A stretch of 64,000 nt of DNA from an uncultured Bacteroidales bacterium (GTDB lineage: Bacteria; Bacteroidota; Bacteroidia; Bacteroidales; P3), in the NCBI GenBank assembly GCA_947168515.1, contig CAMVMF010000010.1, positions 1-64,000 on the forward strand. Direction: 5' to 3'. The notes under the pieces were generated by a model. The model did no database searches and was not told where the DNA came from. It was given only the letters and a program-made list of their open reading frames with translations. This document shows, in pieces, positions 10,068-19,797 of this stretch. Positions within the stretch are counted from its first letter, which is position 1, and each line of letters starts with the position of its first letter. Made by a program: the position numbers and the translations under genes.

Positions 10068-10898
10068 TTAATCACACAGGACATAAATGTCGTTGCGGGG
10101 ATTGATATAGAGGACAGGCATGCGGGCACTGTTGCGGATTGTGCGATGCTCTGCTACACCTGCCACCCATTCGATGACGTCTAAATCGCGTGTGTCGGTA
10201 GTGACGCTTACGAGTAGTCCGCAGCCACTCTGGGCTGCGTTGTCGCAGATGATGGTCTCGGGGAATAGCGCATGCCCAGTAACCACTTGGTCGGTATATG
10301 TGACTCCAAGGTTGGCGAAAAGTTTGTCCATGAAGCGGACATTATTTTTCCATTTGTTGAGGAGACCTTGGTCGCTATAATGAAAGTGCATCATCATTAG
10401 CCTACTATTGTTGAATCGAGCAAAATAGCTGGCCCAAACAAGTTTGTCTTTACTCTCTTTGCGAAAGTCTACTCCGAAGGCTATGCGGTCGTAGTCGTGG
10501 GCGTTTCCCAATTTTTGCTGCACGGTAAGGTAGGCTATCTTGCATTGGCGGAAAAGACGCAGCACCACTCGGGGATGTGTCAAACTGCCGTTGGGCGCCT
10601 TAGCGTTGACTCCGACGATGGCTACAACGCCATTTAGTAAAGTAGGAAGAGCGTTCACTACTTCCTTGATGTCGCCCTTCATGATAACATGTGCAGGCTT
10701 AAGGTCGCTAAGTCGGTTTTCAAGAGACTGGATTTGCTGTTCTGCTTCGGTGGTGGTCGCATTCCCGTATTTCTTGTCTTGGACATAGAGCAGGATGAGC
10801 CCTTTGTTTAGCATGCGGGCAAAGAAAGCAGCGTGGCTTACGACTTCTTCCTTCATGCTCAGGTCGGCAAGGCAGGCTATCACAAATTGATCCTTCAT
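10068..10898 (-). CDS. Tandem UspA-like (universal stress) protein, degenerate
   Basis: 276 residues in two UspA-like halves (about 1-135 and 140-276). Each begins with a hydrophobic strand (FVIACLADLS; YDRIAFGVDF), has an alanine-rich helix (HAAFFARML; WASYFARF) and ends in a strand of the form IAYLTV or MPVLYINP. The usual ATP-loop motif G-x2-G-x9-G-[ST] is not preserved in either half (GVNAKAPNG in the first), so it probably belongs to the non-ATP-binding Usp type. Its ATG overlaps the stop of the upstream 1,246-residue gene as ATGA (10895-10898), implying translational coupling to a secreted T9SS-type protein, an odd partner for a cytosolic stress protein. A second, more canonical UspA lies at 23996-24811. 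Confidence 0.8.
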   Translation of the reverse strand: MKDQFVIACLADLSMKEEVVSHAAFFARMLNKGLILLYVQDKKYGNATTTEAEQQIQSLENRLSDLKPAHVIMKGDIKEVVNALPTLLNGVVAIVGVNAKAPNGSLTHPRVVLRLFRQCKIAYLTVQQKLGNAHDYDRIAFGVDFRKESKDKLVWASYFARFNNSRLMMMHFHYSDQGLLNKWKNNVRFMDKLFANLGVTYTDQVVTGHALFPETIICDNAAQSGCGLLVSVTTDTRDLDVIEWVAGVAEHRTIRNSARMPVLYINPRNDIYVLCD

Positions 10899-13800
10899 CG
10901 TATGAGTGTTATATCTCCTTTGAGCAGGTTTTCCTTACCTGCTTCGCACTTGATGTGGCAGTAATAGGTATAGACCCCCGGCTGGCACCAATTGCCGTTG
11001 TATCGGCCGTCCCAACTGTCGTTGATATCGTGGGTTTCAAAGACTTTCTCGCCCCAGCGGGAGTAAATGGAAAGGTGGAAATCCTGTACCCATTTGCCTT
11101 TAAATGTCAAGCGGTCGTTGACACCGTCGTCATTGGGAGAAAAGGCATTTGGGATAAATATATTAGGTTCACCACAATTGATTTCGGTACAATGGATCGT
11201 CAAGTTACCCCTCCAGGTACAGCCCAGACTGTCTACCACAGTGCATTCATAGGTGGTGATGGAATCCTCGGGTGTGGCTGTGGGGTTTGACGATGATGGA
11301 TTGGAAAGGGTGGATGCATGGCTCCAGCTGTAGTTTGCACCAGGTAGTGGCGTGGCATGCAATCCTACACTCTGGCCGAGGAATATCTCGTAACTGTCTG
11401 CCCATACTGCCATTTGTTCCAGCATGCTGTCGCGTGTAATGGTGGTAGAGCAGGAGTAGGGGCAGCCTGCCGTGTCGGTGAAATGGATGATGTAGTCACC
11501 AGCACAAAGGTTTTCGATGATGCTGTCGGTCACGCTGCCTCCGGGGTAGCCGTAGCTAAGGCGTACCCAGCCTGTGCATTCGTCGTCGCACAGAATGCTG
11601 TCGGCCTCTATAGAGTATTCTAGGCTGGGAGGGTCGGTGATTCTAAAATTGACCATAGAGGTGCACCCCTGGTGGATTAACCTTAAAAAGTGTTCTCGGC
11701 CATCTGCTCGCAAACCTGTCAGAAGCGTATCACCCCGAATGCCATCCCAGTAAATTTGAACGTTGTTGATATATTCAGACGGTATACGTACCAAGGCACT
11801 CCCGTCGGAGTACCCCGGACAGGATGGGCTCTTTACGATAAAGGTGTCGTGCGTATGGAAATAATGCACTTCGAAGGTGTCTGTCTGAGTGCAGTTGCTG
11901 TCGAATGTGGTCATCTGGACTATATAGGTTCCAGTTTGAGTGACATACGGATTGGCAACTGTGGGGTCAGACACTCCCTCGCTAAGCCAGCGGTAGGAGG
12001 CACCCAACATGGGTTTGTGACCGATTTGTACCATATCTCCATCGCAGGCAGTCAGTTGGTAGTGCCGGCCTTCCTCGGGACTAAGTACAGTGACATTGGC
12101 GTAGGTGGTGTCGGCTGTCTTGCATCCGTCGTTCATTTTGGCAATCAGGCACACACGGTAGGTGCCGGCAGAGTCGAAGGTATGGGTGGCATTGGCCATA
12201 GTTGAACTGTCGCCGTCACCAAATTTCCATAAGAAATCTGAGCCACGACCCGTGTTGTGGAAGTTTACGGTATAGGGAGCGCAGCCCACTGGGGGAGGCA
12301 TGAATTCTGCCACGGGATAGTCAGTGTGGATGGTGAAGCGGAAGACTGCATTGTTGCAGTTGTACTGATAGCCGTTGTTTTCGGACCACACATTCGGCGT
12401 GGTGGGGAATCCGTTGGTCCCTCCGCAGCTAGCGCAGACACTCTGATATAAAGTGGAACGCTTGTCCAGTCGCGAAGTGCCGCCATCCACATGGTCGCTT
12501 CCCCCACGGTTTTCGTTCTCGTGGCTTTCGCCAAAGAAAGTAGCGTAGTCTAAGTGGGAGGCGTTCATGTCCATGGCCATGATGTAAAAGTCCTGACCGT
12601 CGGTGGTACTCTGATAGGCATCAGTGGTCACTTCCATGTTCTGGCAGCTTGCCTGATTAAAAGAGTTGACGCAATAGCCTACAAAATCGCGACCCCAGCC
12701 TACTGCATATACACGATTGCAGATGTCTGCCGCAAAGGCAGTGGGGGAGAGGTTGGGGTGTCCGATATTGGTGCCGAAGACAGTGGACCAAACACGGCTT
12801 GAAAGGTCGGGCTCAAGCCGGGCTATGAGGTTGCCAGCCCCAGGGGTGTTGTAGCCTGCGTTATATATCATTGTGCTGCCAGAGGCCTTGGTTTGACCGA
12901 AAAGAAACACCTCGTTATGTTTTCCGGTGCGCACAAAATACACTTGGTCGTAGGCATCTGACCCAAAGTAGGTGCTGCTGATTAGTCGGTGTCCATGGTA
13001 GGATATCTTGCTGATGAAGCCGTCTGCCGTGCCACCTCCATAGGTGGTCTGATAGGCACCTGTTGTTGTAGGAAAGTTGGTTGAGTTGGTGCCGCCGCAT
13101 ACGATTACGTTGTAGCTGGAGTCAACATCGATAGAGTATACTGCATCATCTCCGTCACCACCGAGATAGGTGCACCAAATCATGTTGCGCAGGTTGTAGT
13201 CTAATTTGAACACTACTCCGTTCTGATTGACTGGCGGATAGGTGTTGACACTCCCTTCTGTGACAGGAAAGTCCATCGAGAAGGAGGTGGAACCGACGTA
13301 TACGTTGTTCAGGTCATCAGTAATGATTTCGCCTCGCGCTCCGTCGCCATAGTTGAAATAGAGTGAGTCGTTGCCACACATGATGGTGCTATAGCTGTTG
13401 TTGAAACTTTGTCGGTAGTTCAAACCATCGTTGCCTCGTCCTCCCACATAGGTGGATGCCTGTAGTTGAGTACCATCGTTAGAGAAACGAGATACAAAAA
13501 TGTCTGAACCGTTGGGATAGATAATGGCGCTGTTGTTTCCTTCGTAGTGTACTAAAGTACCGCCTTTCAACATCTGTTGGTATGCCCCACTGGTGGTGGG
13601 AAAGTCTTCTGACCCTGTTGTACCGAAGATGACCAGCTCGTTGAAGGAGTTTATGAACATACTGTGCGGCATATCCGCTTGGGCACCTCCCAAGTAGGTG
13701 GCAAATAGACGCTGAGAACCTGTTGAGTCAAATTTGAATATCCCTATATCGCAGCTGCCGCTGAAGGTCTGGTCGTAAGCTCCTGTATTTACTGGATATC

Positions 13801-14635
13801 CTGTTCCGAATATTAAACCTGCAGTGTAGGTGTTTTTTTCGTAGTCGTAGGTTGCTGTGGTACCCCAGTTGTCCGCAGTAGAGCCCGTGTATGTGGAAAA
13901 ATGCAGCACAGGGTCGATAACTAATGGACGTTGGAGGTCGTATTCTCCCACCCAAAAACTGACTCGATTACCCAGTAAGCGGTAGTGTACCTCCACTTCG
14001 CAGCGGCCTGTGTCGCATTCTTGATAGGCATAGGGGCTCACTTCTACAATCTCTCCTACCGAGGTACGTATGATTAGGTTGCCGGAGGAGAGATATAACT
14101 TTTCGGCTCCCTCATATTCCATTACAATGGCGGAGGGTTGGGCCCCGGCACTTACATAAAAATTGGTCTTCAGAGCATGTTGTGTGGCTCGGACGTCCAT
14201 GTCTATGCCGTGGTAGAGTCTTTCATAAAATATGGTTTTGTGATGAGGAACCCTGCTTACCCAACGTTCGGGTTTATTGCCGTAATAGTAGTTGTCGTAC
14301 CCCTCACTCGGGTCTATGTTTTGCCCCGACACTTCCACCCTAGGGTTGCTGCCTACGAAATGTAATTTATAGGCATGGGCCCTTGTGGCATGTTGGTGGT
14401 GGAAGTGGGTATGCTCCTCGTCTTCTTCCATGCCTCCTTTGATTACAAAGGCAAACCCATTTGATTCGGCAAAGAAGGCTGCTTGGCTCATCTCGGCTTT
14501 AAAGAGAAACGGTTCTTCCCATTGTCCCAAATTTTGGATGAAGTGAACTCGCCGACCAGTGCCTAGGGTGTCACGCTGCCGTGCCTGGGTGTCGGTGGGG
14601 TAAACTATCAACAATAGCAGCAAAAGGGTGTCCAT
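10895..14635 (-). CDS. Large secreted SBBP-repeat/PKD protein with gliding-type C-terminal domain
   Basis: 1,246 residues. I place the start at 14635 (MDTLLLLLLIVY) because AAGGG lies about eight bases upstream and it gives a clean signal peptide; the longer frame from 14698 would overlap the upstream gene. After the signal comes an N-terminal region (FIQNLGQWEEPFLF onwards) typical of proteins with SBBP beta-propeller repeats. Repeats follow with the form T-Y-L/V-G-G-x-x-x-D (about residues 270-700) and then a PKD domain (FLWKFGDGDSS). The C-terminus has the gliding-motility-associated type B sorting domain: IFIPNAFSPNDDGVNDR, then IYSRWGEKVFE and GVYTYYCHIKC. It is therefore a likely T9SS substrate. 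It lies 40 bases after a second protein with the same type of C-terminus, and its stop overlaps the start of the Usp-like gene. Confidence 0.9.
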   Translation of the reverse strand: MDTLLLLLLIVYPTDTQARQRDTLGTGRRVHFIQNLGQWEEPFLFKAEMSQAAFFAESNGFAFVIKGGMEEDEEHTHFHHQHATRAHAYKLHFVGSNPRVEVSGQNIDPSEGYDNYYYGNKPERWVSRVPHHKTIFYERLYHGIDMDVRATQHALKTNFYVSAGAQPSAIVMEYEGAEKLYLSSGNLIIRTSVGEIVEVSPYAYQECDTGRCEVEVHYRLLGNRVSFWVGEYDLQRPLVIDPVLHFSTYTGSTADNWGTTATYDYEKNTYTAGLIFGTGYPVNTGAYDQTFSGSCDIGIFKFDSTGSQRLFATYLGGAQADMPHSMFINSFNELVIFGTTGSEDFPTTSGAYQQMLKGGTLVHYEGNNSAIIYPNGSDIFVSRFSNDGTQLQASTYVGGRGNDGLNYRQSFNNSYSTIMCGNDSLYFNYGDGARGEIITDDLNNVYVGSTSFSMDFPVTEGSVNTYPPVNQNGVVFKLDYNLRNMIWCTYLGGDGDDAVYSIDVDSSYNVIVCGGTNSTNFPTTTGAYQTTYGGGTADGFISKISYHGHRLISSTYFGSDAYDQVYFVRTGKHNEVFLFGQTKASGSTMIYNAGYNTPGAGNLIARLEPDLSSRVWSTVFGTNIGHPNLSPTAFAADICNRVYAVGWGRDFVGYCVNSFNQASCQNMEVTTDAYQSTTDGQDFYIMAMDMNASHLDYATFFGESHENENRGGSDHVDGGTSRLDKRSTLYQSVCASCGGTNGFPTTPNVWSENNGYQYNCNNAVFRFTIHTDYPVAEFMPPPVGCAPYTVNFHNTGRGSDFLWKFGDGDSSTMANATHTFDSAGTYRVCLIAKMNDGCKTADTTYANVTVLSPEEGRHYQLTACDGDMVQIGHKPMLGASYRWLSEGVSDPTVANPYVTQTGTYIVQMTTFDSNCTQTDTFEVHYFHTHDTFIVKSPSCPGYSDGSALVRIPSEYINNVQIYWDGIRGDTLLTGLRADGREHFLRLIHQGCTSMVNFRITDPPSLEYSIEADSILCDDECTGWVRLSYGYPGGSVTDSIIENLCAGDYIIHFTDTAGCPYSCSTTITRDSMLEQMAVWADSYEIFLGQSVGLHATPLPGANYSWSHASTLSNPSSSNPTATPEDSITTYECTVVDSLGCTWRGNLTIHCTEINCGEPNIFIPNAFSPNDDGVNDRLTFKGKWVQDFHLSIYSRWGEKVFETHDINDSWDGRYNGNWCQPGVYTYYCHIKCEAGKENLLKGDITLIR

Positions 14636-14675
14636 AAGGGCACCCTTAAGCTTTATTGTTTTCAGACTTGATTGT

Positions 14676-17600
14676 CTATTTGAGCACTTCGATAACACCG
14701 TTATGTTCGATATTGCCCTTGTAGCCCTTGCCTACGAAGCGATAGAAGTAAGTGCCAGTAGGACTGTTGGTAGCTGCGGGGTCCCAAAATTCCTCTATCT
14801 TAGAGATATTGTCGGCATGGAATACGCGCGAACCCCATTTGTCATATATATCCAGTTGGTTGATGGGATAGGCCAATCCTTCCACCAGATTCTTGATGAC
14901 GAATCTGTCGTTGATGCCGTCTCCATTGGGTGTAACCACATTCGGGAATAAAATCTGGTCGTTGATGAGCAAAATGGTGTTCTCCACAGTGTCGCTACAA
15001 ACGATTAGTCGGCCACTTGGTCCACGGTTGTCTGTGCGAGCTATCAGTCGGATGGTGTAATTGCCCGATATGTCTTCACCCATGGGGGATTCCCAACTGA
15101 AACTGGGGTTCTTCTCCGTGGCAGTATGGAATGAGTAGGGGTTGTCCTTGTTGTACTGTATCTCCCATCTGTAGATATTGGTACCGTCGTCAGGCGTTGT
15201 GTTGTTGTGTAGTGCTATGTTCGGGTGAACGACGTTGGGATATGTGGGTTCCCATGAGAACTGGGCATCTGGCTGAGGAAATACTGTTACCAGATTTGGA
15301 TATATTAAGGAGTCTTTACATCCGCCCTCGCTTTCAACATAGTATTTGAAATCGTATTGACCTGCAGCGTAACTGTGACTCGGGTCTTTGAGAGTCGAGT
15401 ATGTGCCGTCTCCGAATACCCAACGGTACTTGTAGCCGTTCTTTGTCGTGTTCACGATATTGATGGTCAGCGGTTCGCATCCTTCGATTGGGAAGATACC
15501 GGGATCGAAGTTGGGAATAGGCTGTGGCAACACATTCACTACTATAGTGTCACGGGCAACACATTGGATGTTCTTTTCGGTGTGGACAGCCTCAACGATG
15601 TAGGTGCGTGTGGTTCCGGTACCCGATGTGGTCATAATTGTAGGAGTACGCTCACCGTAGGGTTCCCAAGTGTAGGAGTAATTCTTGTCGGTGAACTTGT
15701 CAGTTCCGTCTAATTGGATGGTTTGTACATCGCAAATGGTTGTGTCGTTACCCAGTGAGGGCAGCGGAGTGGCAACAGTAGATATGTGTGTCAGAGTGTC
15801 CCATTGACAACCAAATTCGTCATATATGGAGAGTTTAATTTTGAAGTCTCCGCTAGTGTCAGGTGAGGATATGTAGGCCGACGTACTGTCGTTCCATTTC
15901 TTATTAATGATCAGGCCGCGGTAGACACCATCGTAAAAGTCGGTTACGTAGTTGGTGTCGGGATGCCACACAACGCTGTCAATACCCACTTGGTAGTCGC
16001 AACCGTTTGACGAATTTAGGTTACATATGTCCATCGACCAGTTGAATACCCAACCGTTGTCAATACCCCAGTTGTCACAAATTTCAATGTTCCACTCTCC
16101 GTTTAGAGGACATCCTACGAGAGAGCTAAAGTCATCAGCCGGTATGTAGTAATTGACCATACCGAAATGGTCGCTGGAGTCTTTGGTCTCTGCGTTTTGG
16201 ATGCCTGCATCTTGGCCAGCGTTGACGAAAGGCGCCACCATTATGGGCATTTGGAAATCGTAGTAGTGTGCATATCCGGTAGAGGCAAGACCTGCATTTG
16301 TAGGATTATCTGTGCTGCAAGGTTCTCCTGAAACCAGTGTATATTGTCCGTTGCGTGAGAAGCAGTAGTTCCAACCCACACCGAAGGGATTATAGATGGA
16401 GTCGCAGTTGTTGCCACCTGACAACTGGTCCCAACCATCTGGTGGGGCACCGGCAGGACAGCCTGTGTAGCGGCCTCCCCCCTCCCACGTTCCGGCGGGG
16501 GCGTTGACTCCTGCTGGAATGTCGCTTTGCGATTTATATTTCATGTAGGCAATACCTGCTGTTGCAGAAACCGACCTGTCAAAGGTTGGACATTTGATGG
16601 CAAGGCTGTAGTCGCCCATAAATGAGTGTTCGTAGTTGACGCAGATTGAGCATATGTCTCCTGCAGATCGTATCGATCTGCCAGCAGGGAACTCTTTGAA
16701 TGTAACAGGAGTATCGTAGCATCTAACATCGCATCGAGGTCCGTCTGGTATAAATGTACGTACTTCATTTATTTGGGATATGACTGAAGCAAATTTAATC
16801 TTTTTCAGTGTCAATGTTCCGTTTTCACCTTCGTAACCCACATTCACCTGCAGCGAGTCGTTGTTGCAGATGGTTGCTAAGTCGAAGATGGTCTTGATGG
16901 GGTTTTGTGCTACGCGTACTTGTATGCTCTGATAGTTTTTTGATGGACACCCTTGTTCATCTACCAGTGACAGCACTACGTCGTAGCAACCTACTGTTTT
17001 GTACTTATAGTAGTCCACTACTGTGTGGTTTATACCTATATTAGTGTCTGCCGTACCAAAACTCCACATGAATGTTGTTGTTGAGTCGTGGCCCGTGTAG
17101 TATCCATACTGTGTTCCATAAATGCCATAGCCGTGGAAACGTATCCCTTGCCCCATGCACAACAGTGCTCCATCGGCCCAGCCAAGGGTGTCAATTCGGA
17201 TAAGACTGTCTTTGTTGTCTTCCCAATGGCCTAATCCGGTGGAGTCTATCACCCATACGGAATCCCACACACTGTCGAAACTTGTTGGAACGGGTACAAA
17301 GTGCGATTGTGCTATCACATTTCCGTCTTTGTCCAGTCGTTCGTATATCGAATCAATCTGACTTATCACCGATTCGCACGGCTTTGCACAGTCCACACTC
17401 ATCATGAATCCAAAGTGGGGCATGGAGTCGTGTGTAACATTGGTACGATGGCGCAGGGTTAACATTCGCGAGGTGTTGTTGGCACCAATGTAGAATGTTG
17501 TATTGTCACTTGACTGATAGTTGTTATTAAATTTCACTATCAATGGGGAGTTAATGTCCGGACCATCGTACAGATATACTGTGTCGTAGCTCGGAATGTC

Positions 17601-17861
17601 ATAGGACATGATGATGATTGAAAGAAAGGTCGTTGCGAATTCTGAGCTGTCGCAACTGGACCTGAGGTGCAACACGTGGTCGAAGCCATGTCCGCAGTTG
17701 CCTGTGGGGCCTCCGTCGTCATACAGTCGCATACCAGCTCCAGGAGCATCGATCGTGTCGCCTGAATTCGCATCAGTCAAACTGATATGCTGGATATTCT
17801 GTGCCCAGGCACCGAAACAACTGAAGCATATAATGAATGCTATTGTTACTAACTTTTTCAT
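14676..17861 (-). CDS. Large secreted PKD protein with P-domain-like region and gliding-type C-terminal domain
   Basis: 1,061 residues with a clear signal peptide (MKKLVTIAFIICFSCFGAWA, cut before QN). An early region (about 25-150) resembles a CUB-like fold (YDIPSYDTVYLYDGPD). PKD-type modules carry TTFMWSFGTAD and YRWVFGDGTYS. A middle region (about 370-650) has features of a proprotein-convertase P-domain (SFMGDYSLAIKCP; GEWNIEICDNWG; FNWSMDIC). The C-terminus is a type B sorting domain: ILFPNVVTPNGDGINDRF, LDIYDKWGSRVF, GTYFYRFVGKG. It is probably exported by the T9SS and attached to the surface. It is first of the two large proteins in this minus-strand run. Its substrate or binding partner cannot be told from sequence. 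Confidence 0.9.
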   Translation of the reverse strand: MKKLVTIAFIICFSCFGAWAQNIQHISLTDANSGDTIDAPGAGMRLYDDGGPTGNCGHGFDHVLHLRSSCDSSEFATTFLSIIIMSYDIPSYDTVYLYDGPDINSPLIVKFNNNYQSSDNTTFYIGANNTSRMLTLRHRTNVTHDSMPHFGFMMSVDCAKPCESVISQIDSIYERLDKDGNVIAQSHFVPVPTSFDSVWDSVWVIDSTGLGHWEDNKDSLIRIDTLGWADGALLCMGQGIRFHGYGIYGTQYGYYTGHDSTTTFMWSFGTADTNIGINHTVVDYYKYKTVGCYDVVLSLVDEQGCPSKNYQSIQVRVAQNPIKTIFDLATICNNDSLQVNVGYEGENGTLTLKKIKFASVISQINEVRTFIPDGPRCDVRCYDTPVTFKEFPAGRSIRSAGDICSICVNYEHSFMGDYSLAIKCPTFDRSVSATAGIAYMKYKSQSDIPAGVNAPAGTWEGGGRYTGCPAGAPPDGWDQLSGGNNCDSIYNPFGVGWNYCFSRNGQYTLVSGEPCSTDNPTNAGLASTGYAHYYDFQMPIMVAPFVNAGQDAGIQNAETKDSSDHFGMVNYYIPADDFSSLVGCPLNGEWNIEICDNWGIDNGWVFNWSMDICNLNSSNGCDYQVGIDSVVWHPDTNYVTDFYDGVYRGLIINKKWNDSTSAYISSPDTSGDFKIKLSIYDEFGCQWDTLTHISTVATPLPSLGNDTTICDVQTIQLDGTDKFTDKNYSYTWEPYGERTPTIMTTSGTGTTRTYIVEAVHTEKNIQCVARDTIVVNVLPQPIPNFDPGIFPIEGCEPLTINIVNTTKNGYKYRWVFGDGTYSTLKDPSHSYAAGQYDFKYYVESEGGCKDSLIYPNLVTVFPQPDAQFSWEPTYPNVVHPNIALHNNTTPDDGTNIYRWEIQYNKDNPYSFHTATEKNPSFSWESPMGEDISGNYTIRLIARTDNRGPSGRLIVCSDTVENTILLINDQILFPNVVTPNGDGINDRFVIKNLVEGLAYPINQLDIYDKWGSRVFHADNISKIEEFWDPAATNSPTGTYFYRFVGKGYKGNIEHNGVIEVLK

Positions 17862-17917
17862 ATCTAATCTTTTTTATTCTTTCACTAATGTGCTTTTACG
17901 CTTTTACCACTACGCGT

Positions 17918-18364
17918 TTAGTCCTTGTAGCGTTCGGGCCTTTCAGTCCTGTCGTAGGCTTCGTCCCGACTACGTACGGCTAGGTAGCGGTTGGTAGAGT
18001 TGTGGGTGTCAAAATAGATGGTGTTATAATAATCTATTTTCTGGAATGTGGGGAAATCCCATGCCCAGTAGCTGAAGACATTGAGGTCGACAACAAAGTT
18101 CTCTTCAGGATGCTGCTTGGTGATGAGGTTTGTCAATGCAGTGATGCTGAAGACTCTGGCCCCCTCAGGTACACTGTCGCACAGATAGAAAGAATTGCGT
18201 GAATAATTGCAACGCCATTCTGCTTTCTGCTGAGGATACTCCGATGGCGGAATATTGCGGAATTCTAAATATGGGCGCACTATCTCGGTGCAGTCTTGAG
18301 CACACACACAGCCGCCCATGCCCATTAGGGCAATCATTACTGCGATATATATACTCTTTTTCAT
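17918..18364 (-). CDS. Small exported protein of unknown function
   Basis: 148 residues. The N-terminus (MKKSIYIAVMIALMGMGGCVCA) is a signal peptide; cleavage before QDC by signal peptidase I seems likeliest, though MGGC could act as a weak lipobox. The mature part has four or more cysteines near its start, many aromatic residues (NVFSYWAWDFPTFQKIDYYNT) and a charged C-terminal tail ending RPERYKD. No family is recognised. It lies 56 bases upstream of the first large T9SS protein on the same strand and could be a chaperone, partner or surface component for it; that is inference from position only. Confidence 0.75.
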   Translation of the reverse strand: MKKSIYIAVMIALMGMGGCVCAQDCTEIVRPYLEFRNIPPSEYPQQKAEWRCNYSRNSFYLCDSVPEGARVFSITALTNLITKQHPEENFVVDLNVFSYWAWDFPTFQKIDYYNTIYFDTHNSTNRYLAVRSRDEAYDRTERPERYKD

Positions 18365-18604
18365 AGTTATAAATTTAATTATTAACTTTATTTTATTACT
18401 GTTCTATTTACCTCTTTTGTTCTCTTTTTCTAAACCTTCAACTGCTTCGCAGCCTTAGATTCCGTGTGGCTAATTTTCTGTTCGTCGTTTCCTCTTAGTA
18501 GCACTTTTTTTTTGTTCTCGACACAGGGATTTTTTTTTCTTTATATATAAGAGTCGATAGGTCCGAAATAGTTACCCCTAGATGCCGATATTTAACTTTT
18601 TTTA

Positions 18605-19189
18605 TTAGTTTTTTTGGAATTTGCGTACTAAAGCCATCAGATATCCCAATACCAGAAATCCTCCAGGAGCTAGGATGAACAGCAACATACCGTCGTTGCC
18701 GCCAATGATGCTATGGCCGAATACGGCACCGCCGCCCAACAGCTCACGGAAGAATCCTATCAGTGTCAGGGCCCAGGTGAAGCCTAAACCCATGAAAAGG
18801 CCGTCGAGAAACGAATGGCCGACGTTGTTCTTGGAAGCAAAGGCCTCTGCTCGTCCTAAAACAATGCAGTTGACCACAATCAGGGGGATGAACAGACCCA
18901 GGGTCTCATACAGATCTGGTAGAAAACCCTGCATCACCAGCTGCACGATGGTGACGAAGGTGGCTATAATGACGATGAAAGAAGGAATGCGTACCTTGTC
19001 GGGTATTACCGACTTCAGCAGCGAGATGACCGTGTTGGACATCATCAGCACAAAGGTGGTGGCCAACCCCATGCACATGCCGTTGATAGCCGACGTGGTA
19101 GTGGCCAGAGTGGGACACATGCCTAGGACAAGTACCCAGGTGGGATTTTCTTTGATCAGTCCGTTCTTTATAATATCTGTCGTTTTCAT
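18605..19189 (-). CDS. rnfE: Rnf complex integral membrane subunit RnfE
   Basis: 194 residues, six hydrophobic segments, full family length. RnfE and its paralogue RnfA form the membrane core of the ferredoxin:NAD+ oxidoreductase, which couples electron transfer to Na+ or H+ export. The motif LGMCPTLATTTSAINGMCMG in the first half and the C-terminal GFFRELLGGG stretch identify RnfE rather than RnfA. Its ATG shares one base with the rnfG stop (TAATG). It is the last gene of the operon here: the next 240 bases on the minus strand (18604-18365) contain no frame resembling rnfA, which normally follows. Confidence 0.95.
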   Translation of the reverse strand: MKTTDIIKNGLIKENPTWVLVLGMCPTLATTTSAINGMCMGLATTFVLMMSNTVISLLKSVIPDKVRIPSFIVIIATFVTIVQLVMQGFLPDLYETLGLFIPLIVVNCIVLGRAEAFASKNNVGHSFLDGLFMGLGFTWALTLIGFFRELLGGGAVFGHSIIGGNDGMLLFILAPGGFLVLGYLMALVRKFQKN

Positions 19190-19752
19190 TATTCATTCCC
19201 TCCTTTCTGGAAGATTTGGTATGCGTTGTTGATGATTTCGCAGAATGCGCGAGAAGTGATGGTAGAGCCGCTGATGGCATCTACTTGTCCGCCGTCTTTC
19301 TTGACGGAAATTGGGGTGCTGGGGTTCATGCCTATGACATCACCTTTGTTGCCTTTCTGGAACCATTCCCCAGCCTTGGCACCCAATCCGGGCGTTTCGG
19401 CCGTCTGCAAGATTTGATAGCCGGAGACTTTGCCTTCAGCGTCAAAGCCAACCATTGCTACTAGGTCGCCCCCAAAGCCTTTCGAACTCTTGGCTTCGAT
19501 GGCCATGCCTACCATGTTGCCTTGCGCATCCACGGCCTTGGTGTAGTGGTTGCCTTCTATTTCTATATCTTCTAATTGGTCGTAGCTTGGTAGTACGGCC
19601 TTGATGGCGGCCTCTGTCTTAGCCTTCTGAGCCTGTGCGATGGGTTCGGCTGTAACGTTGCTTACCAATGCAAGGGCCAGTGCTGCCACCAGGCTGATGC
19701 ATGTCAGCACCACTAGCATATTAGTTAATGAGGATTCTAATTTCTTAGCCAT
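19189..19752 (-). CDS. rnfG: Rnf complex FMN-binding subunit RnfG
   Basis: 187 residues. One N-terminal membrane segment (about 13-33, VLTCISLVAALALALVSN) is followed by a periplasmic FMN-binding domain. The covalent-FMN motif is present as ISGSTITSRAF (about 166-176), with Thr as the expected attachment residue; the usual S/T-G-A-T is S-G-S-T here, a conservative change. It lies between rnfD and rnfE with a one-base overlap to rnfE, in the same operon. In the complex RnfG passes electrons between the membrane subunits and RnfD. Confidence 0.95.
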   Translation of the reverse strand: MAKKLESSLTNMLVVLTCISLVAALALALVSNVTAEPIAQAQKAKTEAAIKAVLPSYDQLEDIEIEGNHYTKAVDAQGNMVGMAIEAKSSKGFGGDLVAMVGFDAEGKVSGYQILQTAETPGLGAKAGEWFQKGNKGDVIGMNPSTPISVKKDGGQVDAISGSTITSRAFCEIINNAYQIFQKGGNE

Positions 19753-19797
19753 AGTTGATTCTTTTTTAGTTAATCGTTTCTATTACTAATGTTTTGG

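Noticed and set aside
9752-10071. Plus-strand frames of 82-95 residues opposite the small membrane protein
   Set aside because: They are shadows of the minus-strand genes and include translated AT-rich intergenic DNA.
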